From Daphnia pulex (lineage: Eukaryota > Arthropoda > Branchiopoda > Diplostraca > Daphniidae): a DNA stretch of 64,000 nt. Of the stretch, positions 21,423 to 34,600 are shown piece by piece. Where the stretch lies: positions 1,860,001-1,924,000 of the forward strand of contig NC_060020.1 of the NCBI RefSeq assembly GCF_021134715.1, read 5' to 3'. Position 1 is the stretch's first letter. Every line of letters starts with the position of its first letter. The notes below the pieces were generated by a model. That model worked only from the letters and a program-made list of their open reading frames with translations. It did not search any database and was not told the DNA's origin. Position numbers and translations under genes: made by a program.

Positions 21423-23461
21423 ATGAATCTTAAGAAGACTCCAGGATTGGATTTATCGGGGAGCTTTTTATCCCTTCTATGGAAATGGAGAGGCTCTTTG
21501 TACAAATTATGTTTCAGGGAACTGGCCTGCTTTCTTGTCCTTTTCTGGACTGTCAGCACCATTTATCGTCAGGTAAGCACTGTCATTTGCGTATTTTTTT
21601 ACATCACAATTAAACATTCCAAAAATTCCCCGATCGTTGTAGGCGGCGCTTAACACTGAACAGAAAGAGTAAATTTTGATTAAGTTTTTATTATTGAACT
21701 GAATTTATTTGCCGGGATTGTCGTGTTTAGATTATTTGGAAAAATTGTACGCTACTGTGATAAATATCTGAACATGGTTCCACTATCTTTCATTCTTGGA
21801 TTTTACGTCAAAACCGTTGGTATGTATTTTTCAATGAAACGAGGAAATTTGTCTTTGGTTTATTTGAAATGAGTGTTTCTCATCCAACAGCTTCAAGATG
21901 GTGGTCGCAGTGTTTGGCACTTCCCTGGCCCGACAGGTTTTAATTGCTCAATAATAATTTAATAAATTTTAGTTTGAGTTTAATTAAATTTCTTTTTTTT
22001 TTGGAGATTAATGCTGGCGATCACCATGTACATTCCCGGTTCTGATACGGAATCAAAGATGTTGCGTAAAACACTTGTGCAGAACTGTGAATTAATGGCA
22101 GTTCTCGTCTTCCGATCGATTTCAGAGTCGGTCGAGTATCGTCTCAGAACTCTGGAGGACGTAGTTCGTGCAGGTACGAATTAAAAGTCCAGGTTTCTTA
22201 TTTCGTATCTTTTTTAATTCTTATTTATCACATTGATATCTGATTACATATTAATTATTCATTTCCCCAATAAAGGTTTCATGACCCGTGCGGAAATGGA
22301 GTGTTTCAAGGCTGTAAAAGCGGACGTAAACTTGTTTTGGTTACCCGGACTATGGTTCACTCAACGACTTCGAGAAGCTCAACTTCAAGGCCGTATCCTC
22401 GATTCGTTTGGTGCACAACTTATCATGAAGGTTATATCTTAGTTTTCATCAGGCGACGCTATGGCAATTAATTTTTTAAATATGCCGTTGAATCAATTAC
22501 AGGAATTTTTGGAATTTCGTTCCAAATGCGGCATTCTTTGGCTTTACGACTGGGTCTCAATTCCACTCGGTATTTTTGTTTTATTAATAATATTTTCAGT
22601 ACTAATCTAGAAATTAACAAGCGTCCCTTGAATATTTTTACATATATTTTTGCAGTTTACACACAGGTAATGAAGCGCACTATAAATAATATGTAAAAGA
22701 AAGTATACTTAACGATTTATCCTGATTTTAACAGGTTGTAACGGTATCGACCTATACTTTCTGTTTTGCCTGTATATTCGCTCGACAGTGCTTAGACAAT
22801 GGGAGCAAGGAGATCTTGATCGACGTTTATTTCCCTGTTTGGACTGTGCTGCAAATTCTCTTTTATCTGGGATTGCTCAAGGTGAAACGGTCAAAGATAC
22901 ACCACACCCTGTTGCCATGCGCACTTTAAATGGTTGCCTAATTTCTAAAGGTGGCCGAACATATGATCAATCCGCACGGTGAAGATGACGAAGACTTTAA
23001 CTTGAGTTTCTTGCTCAACCGACACGCAAAGGTGATCAATATTGGAACGAATATCTTCACTGACGGAATGTGCCCTCCTATGGAAGACGAGCATCTCCAC
23101 GGAGGAAATGGAATTCAAACTCCCCAATCCTCCCAAAAGACGCAACCGCGGAATAGGAGAGTGTTCATGCCAAAATTTGCCAGAACCAAGTAAGTCTTTT
23201 AAAATGCAGAGCGACGAAAGTGCAAAGAGAAATCGAGATCGTAATTATTTAAATTTCTTTTAAAAAAGTTTAGGAAATAAGGAGAAAGACCTTAACAAAA
23301 GGCTGCCAGAAGTGACCATTTCAACCATTTCCCTGGACGTGGAAATGGATAAGACTCCATCTGCACTTGACTTGACGTTACTACCCGAAGAGCCGGGCTT
23401 TCGCGGGAGAAATTTCTCGTGGAACTTGTCGGACGGACTTGTGAACGTACCGCTTCCTTAG
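21423..23461 (+). CDS. Bestrophin, calcium-activated chloride channel
   Basis: Eleven exons (21423-21572, 21643-21668, 21731-21819, 21891-21936, 22007-22173, 22276-22430, 22503-22569, 22656-22666, 22735-22881, 22951-23189, 23269-23461) close in frame for 429 residues. Family hallmarks appear in order: LLWKWRGSLYKLCFREL, RYCDKYLNMVPLSFILGFYV, ASRWWSQCLALPWPDR, the RAGFMTRAE block, FWLPGLWF, 'YDWVSIPLVYTQVV', and the calcium-clasp acidic run NPHGEDDEDFN (about residues 294-304). Pore-neck positions equivalent to human I76, F80 and F84 are V75, F79 and F83. The C-terminal tail is divergent and polar. The N-terminus (MNLKKTPGLDLSGSFLS) lacks the usual MTV-x-Y start, so a 5' exon may be missing from the model. 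The eighth exon is only 11 bases. An AATAAA signal lies at 23665. Confidence 0.9.
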
Positions 23462-24705
23462 CGAAATTAAAAATGGTGTCAAATGTATATCCCTTTCTGT
23501 TCTTACGTCATAAAGTCCTTGAAAGATGTAGACGAATAACAAGGTTGTTTGTTGTTTTTTTTTAGATGCGGGGATTTCTACTTATCTCGACTAAGAACAT
23601 TCCCTTAGGGGGTAGAAACTTGTTACTGCTCCACGAATCTGTATTTTTGTGTTCTTTTAATCGTAATAAAGTATAAGACGAAAGGCGAAAGTGTAAAAAA
23701 GAAAAAAATAATTAAACGGAAAAAAAAACTTAGTCAATTCTTTTAACTAACTTTCGGCAGCGGGAAGGGCACGATTTCTAAAACAGCTTCCTTCAATTCA
23801 TATTATGTTAAAGCACAAAAAAATCATTCGTGGAAACCTAAGGATAAAAAAAAAATATTTTTCTTAAGCACGTACGGCAAGGGGCGTATTTTGAAGTACT
23901 ACTTGTATGAAACGAAGCGCTTTCGTACCGCTCCTTTTAAAAGTCTCATTTATAAGAGAAAGAAAGGTTGAGAATAGGTACAAAGCCATTGTCCTTATTA
24001 AGTTTTAGTAAAAGGCTACGTGTCTGTAGGGTTCACGGTGCACAACTCAACTAAATACATTGTGTGCATGACTATTATGAATAGAGATGATAATTGTATT
24101 GTCTGTTTTTTTTAAACCAAAAGTAATCTTATCTTGCGAAAGGTTTTGTCTCAAGGGCCAAGGCACAATCACCCCTTATCTAGTTAAATGTATGTTTGTA
24201 TTGCTTTGAGATGTTGTTTTTAAAAATGAATGCGTTTTCACAACGGGAGAGATTTCAATGTCGCTATAAGTGCCTGAGTCGCAGCTTGCAAGTAGGCCTA
24301 TGTCCATATCCTTTTTTTGTAATGTACCAAATGTACCTGCAACCTCTTTAATATTTGGAAATCAATTTAATGAAATCTGATTGTTAGGAATTCAGGGGAA
24401 CGGCACGCACAGGCACAACCCCATTGTCTTTGGCAAACAACCTGTAAGCGACCACTGTGGCAACAAGTGAACGCATACTTGAAGTAGATTCCTGGCTCGA
24501 GATAGATTTCTGCTTGTTAAGACTTCATAATTAAAAGTAACATCCAATAAGTACGGTAGCTCAAGTTTTTTTTCCTTCTAGCTTATAGTTGTACGGTTTA
24601 ACTGAACATTCAATGAAGTTATCGTCCAGTGCTTTTATAGACGTATTCATTATTACGAACTGCGTTTTCGCGATCACTTATTATTAGGAACGGCTCTAGA
24701 TCAAC
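23462..24705. other. Bestrophin 3' flank and aminopeptidase upstream region
   Basis: AT-rich, no supported exon. A polyadenylation signal AATAAA at 23665-23670 fits the bestrophin transcript end. The promoter of the next gene is not evident. Confidence 0.5.
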
Positions 24706-27700
24706 ATGCAGCCGTGGGATTTCCTGTTTAAACGTGACTGTGTTATTTCCTTCGTTATCTTCCTCCTCATCTTTTTTCAAAATTGGGGCACGGCTTTGAC
24801 GGCGGACGAAGGCGACATGCGTCTGCCGAAGAATTTCCTTCCAATTTCTTACGACATTAAACTGATTCCAATTATTGAAGAAGGCAACTTTACCACAATC
24901 GGATACATAGAGATTTTGGTGGACTGTTTGGAAACCACGTCCAACATATCGATGAATAGTGCTGATATCACCATCAACCAGCCTTCAATATTGGTAACTA
25001 TTATATTTCTAATTAATATAGGCCAGCGCAATAAATCTGTACGCAATTTCTCCGTACAGGTCACAAACTTATTCTCGCAAGATATCGTTGAAGTAGCGGG
25101 TTTGATTCTCGAACCTGATCGGCAAATAGTTACAATCCAACTTGCTACTCAAATCTTGTCCGGTCAGCAGTACAAGATCTCCATGAATTTTGTGGCGGTG
25201 CTCAACAACGAATTGCGAGGATTTTATCGATCAACATACGAAGAAGAAGGTGTAACAAAGTAATTATCAGAAAAAAAAATTCAACGGAAGTCTAAGTAAA
25301 AGTCTCGTAATGCGTATCGTGTGAATTATTTCTAGGTATTTGGCCGTCACGCAATTCTCGGCTCCCGATGCGCGTCGCTCCTTTCCATGTTTCGACGAAC
25401 CAAACATGAAAGCCGAATTCACCATTACACTCGGACGCAAGAAAACCATGTCGTCCAACAGCAACATGCCCAGAATAAAAACTGAGCCCATGTAAGTACC
25501 GGAATGTTATTTCACATTTCCTCTTTGACTTTGCGAAAATTGAAAATTCTTTTAAAAATATAATAAGGCAAGACATGGAGGATTACGTTTGGGATTTCTA
25601 TCAGACAACGGTGAAAATGTCTTCTTACTTGGTTGGAATGATGGTGTCGGAATTTGCTGGCACCCCGTCGGAATCAGAGCTTAGTCGTGTCCCGTTTACC
25701 ATTTGGACTCGACCTAGTCTAACTAAACTAACTAAGTATTTTCTTGAGACTGTATTAGAGTGATTATTATTGTTATCCGTATACAATGTAAGGTGTTTTT
25801 TTACTTTCGCATCTACTGACAGATATGCTGGGAATATTGGACCTCAGATAATGAAATACTTGGAGTATTACACACAGATCGATTATCCATTGCCAAAAGT
25901 TGATATGGCCGCTATTCCTGACTTTGCCGCTGGTATATACTTCCGTTGATGGTTAAAGGGTAGATTTGACTGTATCTCATTTTCCACGTATTATTTAACA
26001 GGTGCGATGGAAAACTGGGGTCACATTAATTTCAAGTATGAGATTGAATTGCAATATAAATGTTTTTCAAATTGCCTTTTATTAATGGTTGGAAATCTTT
26101 TTTTCGCCATCGACACACATAGGGAAGCAGATCTTCTCATCGACGAACAGAGGTCATCTGAAGTGGCCAAACAACGAGTGGCTGAAGTTACTGGTCACGA
26201 GTTGGCCCATTTTTGGTTTGGTAATTTGGTCACGCACGATTTCTGGAATTTGGTTTGGTTAAAGGTAAAAAATATTGAATGTCGGCTGAACTTTGAATAT
26301 TAAATTTTGGAAATTCGTACTTTAAAAGGAAGGATTCAGTCGGTATTTTCAGTACATTGGAGCAGATTCGGTATTTTATTGTTGAACTTATTCTTATATG
26401 TGTAAAATGTCAATCATTTCTTGATGGTTATTCAAGGTGGAGCCTGGTTTCCTAATGAACGAGCAATTTGGTGTGGCTACTCTGCAGTCAGTATTTCGGG
26501 TTGACAGTTTGGAGTCCTCGCGTCCGCTGGATTTCGGAGTCAACAACTCCGCCTCTTTAAATACACTGTTTGATGTCGTCGTTTATGATAAAGGTGAAAC
26601 AATAGATATTTAACTTAAAAAACCCCATGTTACCTTTGTTTCATACAATATTCTCTTGATTGTAGGCGCTTCTATTGTTCGGATGATGGCCAACTTTTTG
26701 GGGCACGAGTCTTTCCGACACTCAATGACTCGCTACCTCCATAGTAGGTAAAAACAAAATAATTATTCTGTTACTATTCCGTGAAATAGAATTTGCTTTT
26801 AATGATGTGAATTCTTGAATAAAGAGCTTATGGAAATGCCGTACAAGATGATTTATGGCAAGCCATTCAAGAACAAGCCGACATTGATGGTCTCACACTG
26901 CCTGCAACTGTGAAAGCCATCATGGATCCATGGACTATTAAAATGGGCTACCCTTTAATAACTGTTGCGAGGAATTACGGTGGGTCTGTCGGTGGTAAAA
27001 TCACTCAGGTATAGCAAGACACTTAAATTCTAATTTGATGCATCGTTATAAAGGGTTCAGTCTTTCCGATAGGGTCGATTCCTCTTGCGGAAGAGCGCCA
27101 ATTCAACTGAAGACACGACGGTTTATCGTTGGTTTGTTCCACTAACTTTCACGAACGATTTTACTCTACCCCATCGATCAATTTGGATATCTGACACCGA
27201 AGACAGCATGTCAGTAGCAAACCTATTTGCCGCAGATGACCAATGGGTCGTGTTTAACGTCGGTCAAGTTGGTAGGATCGATTAAAATTTCATAAAAACT
27301 ATATAGTTAAACTCGGTTATTTCTAGGATACTACCGGGTGTCTTATGACGACACAAACTACGGTTTGATTCTAAAGCAACTTTCAGAAGACTACACGGCG
27401 ATCCCACCTAAAAATCGAGCCCAGTTGTTGGACGACACACTGACGATTGCTCGTGCCAACATTGTTTCTTACGAAAAAGCCATGGATTTGACCAAATATC
27501 TAGCCCTGGAACGTGATTACGCACCTTGGACAGCTGCCGCAAACGCCCTCGACTTTATTGACATTATGCTTTACGGTTTCGCAGACTTCAATGAATGGAA
27601 AGTAAGTAACTATTGCCAAAATAATAACTGATCCGCTTTTGACAACTTTGCGGAATTAACCGACCGGCATATACCTTGTTACGCATAGGATTACATGAGT

Positions 27701-28752
27701 GGCTTAGTCATCCCACTGTATCAGTATGTTGGCTTCGATGAAGGTGCACAAGACACTCATTTATTCGTCTACACGCGCACCCACGCAATTCATTGGGCTT
27801 GCTTCAAGCTTGACAATGCCGACTGCGTTCAACACGCCGACGATGTTTACTCTTCCTGGATGAGTAGTATTATCACTGAAAAGTAAATGACTTCTTTCTT
27901 TTTAAAAATGTCAATTCGACAATGCTGTTCAACAACAACCTTTTCTTTTGACATTCAAAATTAGCGATATTTCACCTAATCTACTGAGACTGATCTCGTG
28001 TACGGCCATCTCTAACGGAGGCGATCCAGAGTGGAATTTCGGCTACCAAAAGTACCTCGCTTCAACGCTTGCCAATGAAAAACTGGAATTACTTAAAGCC
28101 ATGACCTGCGCCAAAGACCCCGACATCATTTACCACATGCTGGAACTTATGATTGACGATACTTCTGGAATACGCTTGCAAGATGCCAATACCTTATTCA
28201 GTAGCATTGCGTCGAATCCAATTGGTCACGGAGTGGCTCTGGATTTTCTGATAACTAGATGGGATGAAGTCAATTCTTAGTAAGTTCTGATAAAAACATA
28301 ACAGGAAGAAATTTAACAATTATCAATTTAAACCCTTTATGTCATATTTACAATTCAGCTTCAGCGGGTATGTAGGATTTGGAGGAGGATCTAGCATGCC
28401 CGGTTTATTCCGTTCTCTCTGCGATCGAGTCAATACCAACGAGCAATTAACTAAGGTGCGCTTATTACAATCAGAGGCTGTAATTATAATATTAACCAAT
28501 TGATTTACATTCGCAAAACAGTTGATCAAATTACGCGATGACCATTTCGACGTCTTGGGGTCTTCCAAGTCAGTCAAACAAGGAGTGGAACTGGCTCAAT
28601 CCAACGTACTGTGGGTGGAACAGCACTACTCCGAAGTCATTACTTGGTTGAAAAAACAAAAGATTACGTCTAGTTCGGCGGCAATCAACCCAAATTATCT
28701 GGCGATGACAGTGCTAGCTCTCATCGGCGGTGCTACATTCTTTAGAATATGA
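24706..28752 (+). CDS. Aminopeptidase N-like M1 zinc metallopeptidase, secreted or membrane-bound
   Basis: Sixteen exons (24706-25259, 25336-25491, 25568-25735, 25823-25932, 26002-26035, 26123-26264, 26329-26370, 26437-26593, 26666-26747, 26825-27008, 27073-27271, 27327-27601, 27689-27882, 27965-28279, 28359-28455, 28522-28752) close in frame for 979 residues. A hydrophobic signal ([17 protein letters not shown]) precedes the M1 N-domain with [18 protein letters not shown]. The exopeptidase motif GAMEN is at residues 330-334. HELAH at 366-370 is followed by E389 in WLKEGFSRY, exact HExxHx18E spacing, with a probable catalytic Tyr452 in VVYDKGAS. An ERAP1-type C-terminal domain follows. The end ([13 protein letters not shown]) is hydrophobic, compatible with a GPI-anchor signal. 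The enzyme should remove N-terminal neutral residues from peptides at the cell surface, for example in gut. All catalytic residues are present. A polyadenylation signal lies near 28863. Confidence 0.95.
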
Positions 28753-29289
28753 TTTTCAAGTTACGTACCCGCTTGATTAGCGGTCATTAATCACCATCTA
28801 TAGCCGCAACATCCAATATATTTGATAAAACTTGGAAGCTCTTGATGGTTTTTGAATGAAAGAATAAATGGAGTGGAGATGAAAGGAAACAAGCTATGAT
28901 TGCTTCAAACAGGAAGAGGGTAATTGACCAGGGAATCAGAGAAAGTAAATGAGGATATCCTTTTTCATCTTCACGTTGTACTAACCAGAAGAGGAACATG
29001 ATTATAATCAACACATTACAATTTGGAGGTTTCTCCCACCCATTGGTTAAGAACTTGAGCAGCAGGAGGAACTTGCAGATTAATACATCTCTCCTGCGGC
29101 ACGAGTACTTAGGAACGGGGTAGGAATCATCTTTAAATGTGCTAAAAGCGCAATTAATACGTTTTCAACTACTGACAAAATGCAAGGCTAAGGCTTGATT
29201 GCGCAAAATTTCAAATATAGTACACTGACAGTCTGACACTGCCTACTAGTATTTAAGTTAGTTTCAGCAAACAAATGGTACCAACTTAC

Positions 29290-29390
29290 CTTCCAGCTAG
29301 CGTAGTAAAAAACACAAGTTGTCCGGGGTTTTTTACTGAGAGAAAAGGAGCGATCCAAGGTCCGTCCTTCTCATGAGAGAAGACAACTGT
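29290..29390 (-). ncRNA. Candidate untranslated first exon of an unknown minus-strand transcript
   Basis: The minus-strand TATA box at 29416-29424 predicts a start near 29390. About 100 bases later a strong donor, GGAAG|GTAAGTT, occurs at 29289/29290. Within the exon the only ATG opens a frame of about 13 codons. The downstream partner exon is not identified. A pyrimidine-rich acceptor near 29145 and the hydrophobic frame at 28787-29014 are candidates. Confidence 0.35.
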
Positions 29391-29415
29391 TATGCTCTGC
29401 TGGATCCATCCGGCG

Positions 29416-29424
29416 CCTTTTATA
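29416..29424 (-). promoter_or_regulatory. TATA box TATAAAAGG (minus strand)
   Basis: Minus-strand sequence TATAAAAGGCGCC is an excellent arthropod TATA element with GC-rich BRE-like flank, followed by a plausible first exon with consensus donor. Confidence 0.5.
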
Positions 29425-31681
29425 CACAAGACCAGATCAACGAGACGGCCAATACGTGACGAGAGAAAAAAAAGGGGGAGAGGACGTTGCCATGGCTTAA
29501 TCGTCTCAAGTGGAGCGACGAGTACATATAGTAGCAAGTTAGCAACAGCTACAACAGCTATAGGGAGGATTGGGAAGCCTGGATGAGGGCAACAAGTGTG
29601 ACATACAAAGCCTCGCCCCTCTCGCCTCACTCTCAATATAAATACATGTACTTTAGGGTTGCACTAATTTCCGACTGTGTTATGGGCCCAGTATTTCCTT
29701 TTTAGCAAGTCGGCCGATCAAATTACCCAGAGAATATGTATCCACCATTGAGCTTGTTTGACATCCGCCTCTTTTCCTTTTCTCATACGTTTTCTCTTGT
29801 TTACGGGTTCCGGGAGGAGACCTGGTCGATCCGGAAGGACTTGATGGCTCTTCATTCTCTATTTCTTCGATCCTTCGCGTTACTTTGTATCTTATTCCAT
29901 CATTTCTACATGTTTGATCCTTTAATGCGATTGTGTTACTAATAACTTAATCACCGTATGGTAAAACTATGGTTTTATACATTGGTTTAGGGTCTCAGAT
30001 AATGAGATAAACAAACACGTGGCCTATATAAGGTAACCTTCTTTTGGAAATAAAACCGGGGTTAACTTTAAAGTCCAGTTTATTTTATCCGAACGAACCG
30101 CTAACGAACTTTAGCAATTTCACACATCCTATGATGTAACTGGAAGAAAAAGCACAACTTCCAATAATCCCATAACAACGAGTTCTGCAACCCGCATGCG
30201 GCTGAGATGAGGACTCCCCTGGGGAAATCTGGAAAATAGAAAAACGCGACTAGAAAAATCAATTGAAATCATTGGCGGCTAAGTATTGTGAGAGTATATT
30301 AACTATGGGGGCAGATTTAGGCCCACTAGTGATTATTACTGCTGCATGTTGTCCGAAGGGGTGCGGCGCTCTCATCTCCCTGATGCGGGCAATCATTTTC
30401 ACATGCAATCATCACAATTGTAGTAACGAGAACATCAGAACACCATTATCGTCTTTCTGCATTTAGTTAAATATATTTGTAATTGTATATGCAACACGGG
30501 GTTGCGACTGAAAATCTATAAGCGCAACAGTACGTATGCAAATCTAATATAGTCATAGTTATAGATTAGCGTTGTCGTTATTATGTACAAGTATATCATT
30601 TTAGTAATCTTGGACAATAGGTACAATCAATCTTGTCGCCGGGTATAATAAAACTGTATCCCGTCAACACGCTCGACGGCCAAAAAACGTACACCATCGG
30701 TTTCAAAAATAGTTTGGATGTATAATGTGTGTATAGTTAGAGAGACGCAGGCAGCCGGCAAATAAATGTACCCACTCAATGTATATCCACACCGTATACT
30801 TTTGCTTCAGCAGAACTGTATATATTTATAGAGAGGAATGGGTATGGCAATGCCAAAGTTTGTGCATAATTCTCGAAGATTTTTGTAGCGTAAAGATAGG
30901 GCAATAGGGGTTGTCCTTGATTACAACTGTAAACAAATATTTAAAAAAACAAAAATAATTTCGTGATTCTATTGCCATTCTCGACACAAGACACACACTC
31001 CGATGGTTATTGGAAATGACTGATGCCGGACATCTACAAATATCAGCTTTAAGCTTATTCCAGCGTTCAGTTCTAAACAATGGCGTTAAGTGCGCAATCC
31101 GAGATTGAGTTTATGTCAAGTTTCTAACTCTCAGCCGGAGGATTAGAAATAGTACACGCTATATATTCTGTCGTCATTTTACGGGATAAAAATAGTACAC
31201 TCGGTTACTATACAGAGCTCAAACGCGTCGCGGGAAAAAGAATAAGCCATGCATCATTCAAATATTTTATTATTTTATTTTTTTCAAGTTCTAAAATCAA
31301 TTGAAAAGAGCGGCAAATTTTCTTTCACTTTATGTTTCGAATTCCAGGACAAAATCCGTTGATTTAGATGCGATCTGACGATCTCTTCCGTACCTTACGG
31401 CAGCGCGTATTTACGCACTGCTCCGTGCGCGCGTTATATTTATACTACTAGCTATTAGATCGGGTGGCAAAGGATCACAGAGAGTTTGGCGAGTTGTTGG
31501 CCGCGTTTCAAGTAATCTTGTTTTCTGGCCAAGGAACATACCTCTCTCACGCGCTGTTCCAACAACCGGCAACAGTCCTCACTTTACTCGCCGGAGTCTT
31601 GCGGAGACCGTAGTCGTCGTCCATCTCTCAGCAGGTGCGGTGTTTTAAAAAAGTCGACTTCACATCGCCGCATCAGAGTTC

Positions 31682-34600
31682 ATGATGGAAGGGATGGAAG
31701 CGGATGGCAACAACAACAAATCGATCCTGGCCGGCTGCGAGTACGAACTCAGCGAGCCGTTCGGCATTCATCAAGTGTGGCAGCGTCTGCTGCTAACGAC
31801 GGCCGAGTTGCCAGTTGACACTGTCCGAGACTCTCCTGCGCTCATTGTTCCTGGACGGAAACAGGCCCACGTTACTTTCGGCCAGCTGGAACAACGAGCC
31901 GCGGCGCTAGCCCAAAAACTGTGGGCCAGCAGAGGAGTTGACTCGACTCTGAGCGGTTGTCAAGACGATTGGATTATGGCCGTCTGTTTGCCACCCAGCA
32001 CCGAGCTGATTGTTTCACTTTTGGCCATCTTCAAGCTCGGGGCCGCCTACCTTCCCCTGGATCCTGCTTTCCCATCCAACAGAGTGGCCCACATCCTTGA
32101 CGACGCCAAGCCGGCCTTGCTCATCACTTCCACTGCCGTCCTGAACGAGGTCCATTTTGGCCACCTCTTTCAAGATTTGGCCGTGTATCGTTACGATCGC
32201 GATGATCAGAACGAACAGCCTGCTGGCCAGCAGCAACTCGCGCCCGTCCAACCGGCCAGGCATCAGGATTTGGCGGTGGTTTTGTACACATCCGGCAGCA
32301 CGGGAACACCCAAAGGGGTGCGCTTGACCCACCGCAATATTTACCACCGTCTCAACTGGCAGTGGCGCACCTTTCCTTTCATCGCCGGCGAAGTGTGCTG
32401 TTTCAAAACGGCTCTGACGTTTGTGGATTCCATCGCCGAAATCTGGGCCCCGCTGTTGAGAGCCGTTCCGATCGTCATTATTCCAAAGATCATCACCCAA
32501 AATCCCGAGGTCTTTATTGCCACTCTCGAGTCGCACTGTGTCACTCGGCTTGTGTTGGTTCCGTCGCTCATGTCGGCCATTCTGGCTCATTTCAGCGGCA
32601 ACAACAAGACGTCAGCCAGCAGCCGCTCTCTGCAGCAACTGCGACTCTGGGTCTGCTCCGGCGAAGTGCTGTCACCTCAACTCTTGCGTCAATTCTTTCA
32701 CTACCTCGACGGCCGGGTCTGCAATTTCTACGGCAGCACTGAAGTGACGGGCGATGTGACTTGCGTCACCTTTGGCAACAGCGAAGATGTGGAGAATTTA
32801 CTGGTCGACAATCGAGTTCCACTGGGTACATCTCTGAACCCAACCGTCTGCAATGTTGATAATTCAACTCAAATAATTTTTGGACACATTAAAACATTAA
32901 AACAGGGTCAGCTTTAGATAACTGCGCTATTTACATCCTGAGCCCTCTGGGCGAGGTGGTGGATCTTGGACAGATTGGCGAGGTGTTTGTTTCCGGAGCG
33001 CACGTAGCCGAAGGTTATATCAACGGAACCAAGACGGGCAACACAGCGTCATTCGTCGCTAACGCTGCCGACGAGAGAAAAGGTACGAACACATATATTT
33101 CATCTGACCAATGCTTGTTGATGTTGTGAGAGATCAGCGCCGGTATGAACGTAAACAATTAGGACACGAAACAATGTACCGGACGGGTGACTACGGCCGG
33201 ATCGTCAACGGCCAACTCTATTACGAGGGTCGGGCTGATTCGCAGATCAAAGTTCGTGGACATCGCATTGACTTGACGGAGATCAACGCGGCCGTTCTTC
33301 AATTAGATCAAGTGATTAAAGGTGTTGTCCTTTGCTACAAACCAGGACAGCCGGAACAGGTTTCTTATTCATTTATTGCCAACCTATTAATCAATATCAA
33401 TGTATTGAACATTTATTTGGCAAACCATTGACAGGAAATCATCGCCTTTGTTGTGACAAACTCCAACCCTTCGTCCATCCACCAGTGCTTGAAGAAGAAA
33501 CTGGTCTCTTACGCAATGCCGAGGGTACACTTCGCTACCTATGCGAGAAGCATATAATAGCTTTCGTTGGCTGATGATTAATAGCTGCGCTGTTAACTCG
33601 AAACTGTTAACGATTAGGTTGTCGTCGTTGGTGAGATTCCGCTGTTGGTCAACGGCAAGATCGACCGACAACTGTTGCTGAGAGACTACGCCAAGAATTT
33701 CAAAAGTATAATTGACCTGATTTGATGATGAAGGAATTCATCACGTCGTTAATCGGGATTCAATTTTTCGCACTTGTCTGCTGTGCTTTCGGTTTCGACA
33801 CAAAAGGCAAGCCGATCATCTGCAGGTGGAATGAAAACGAGCTGAACCGCTTGGATGAGAGAGAGCGCAACGTGGCCAGCGCCCTTCTCAAAACCGTTTT
33901 GTCCGTGCTGGGCGGATCGCTGCACAAGCCGCTGTCGTTGACGGACAACTACTTTTACGTTGGTGGGAACTCGCTCAACGCCGTCTCAGTCGTCACTAAA
34001 CTGAGAGATCAAGGATTCTATCTAGGTAATACATAACGAAAATCAAATTAATACAGCCATAATAAGCATACAAGTCATTGCCACCTAATTATCTGGTAGA
34101 ACTCGGCGATTTTCTGGAGGCTGATAACTTTCATCAGGTAGTCATCAAGATGGAGGCTTCATCCAAATGTCGAGACTCTTTCCCGTCGTGCGCAAAGCAA
34201 TTACAGAATCCGTCCGTCTCCGATTACAAGATCGAAATGTTGAATCCATCCGTCAAAGAAGAAGTCAAACGGTTTGCGACCCTAAAGTACAGCTATACTC
34301 TCAATCAAATTAACTATGATGGCATCGTTTCAAACGTTTAGCATAACTTGTGAGTGCTTTTCGCAAAAGGGGGACTTGGAATTGCTAACCGGAGTCAAAT
34401 ACGAAGATTACGAACCTCTCCTTGACGACGTGTGGCAACACTTTTTAGACGTTAACCTCAGGTATATTACACTTATAATTTCACAGAGTGAGTCCATTAT
34501 TAGAGTATCTTTTAATTTCTGTATTTTGTACATAACGGACAAAGTTTCACGGTTAAAAATATTCAAGGACGGACAGTTGCTTGCGGTATGAACTGTGATG

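Larger units (their letters stand above)
28753..31681. other. Intergenic region with a minus-strand TATA promoter
   Basis: No recognised protein-coding gene. It contains the minus-strand promoter and first exon at 29290-29424. A weak hydrophobic minus-strand frame at 28787-29014 (75 codons) lies downstream of that promoter and could belong to its transcript. Toward the right end lies the upstream region of the first ebony gene, with TATA-like TATATTTATA near 31434-31444. Confidence 0.45.

Noticed and set aside
24991-25020. A GT...AG segment of 28 bases inside aminopeptidase exon 1 that looks like an intron
   Set aside because: It is shorter than any other intron here, removing it would shift the frame, and reading through keeps the frame open.
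32015-32590. 191-codon antisense frame inside ebony copy 1
   Set aside because: It is the shadow of a GC-rich coding exon; composition is not protein-like and the sense strand is certain.
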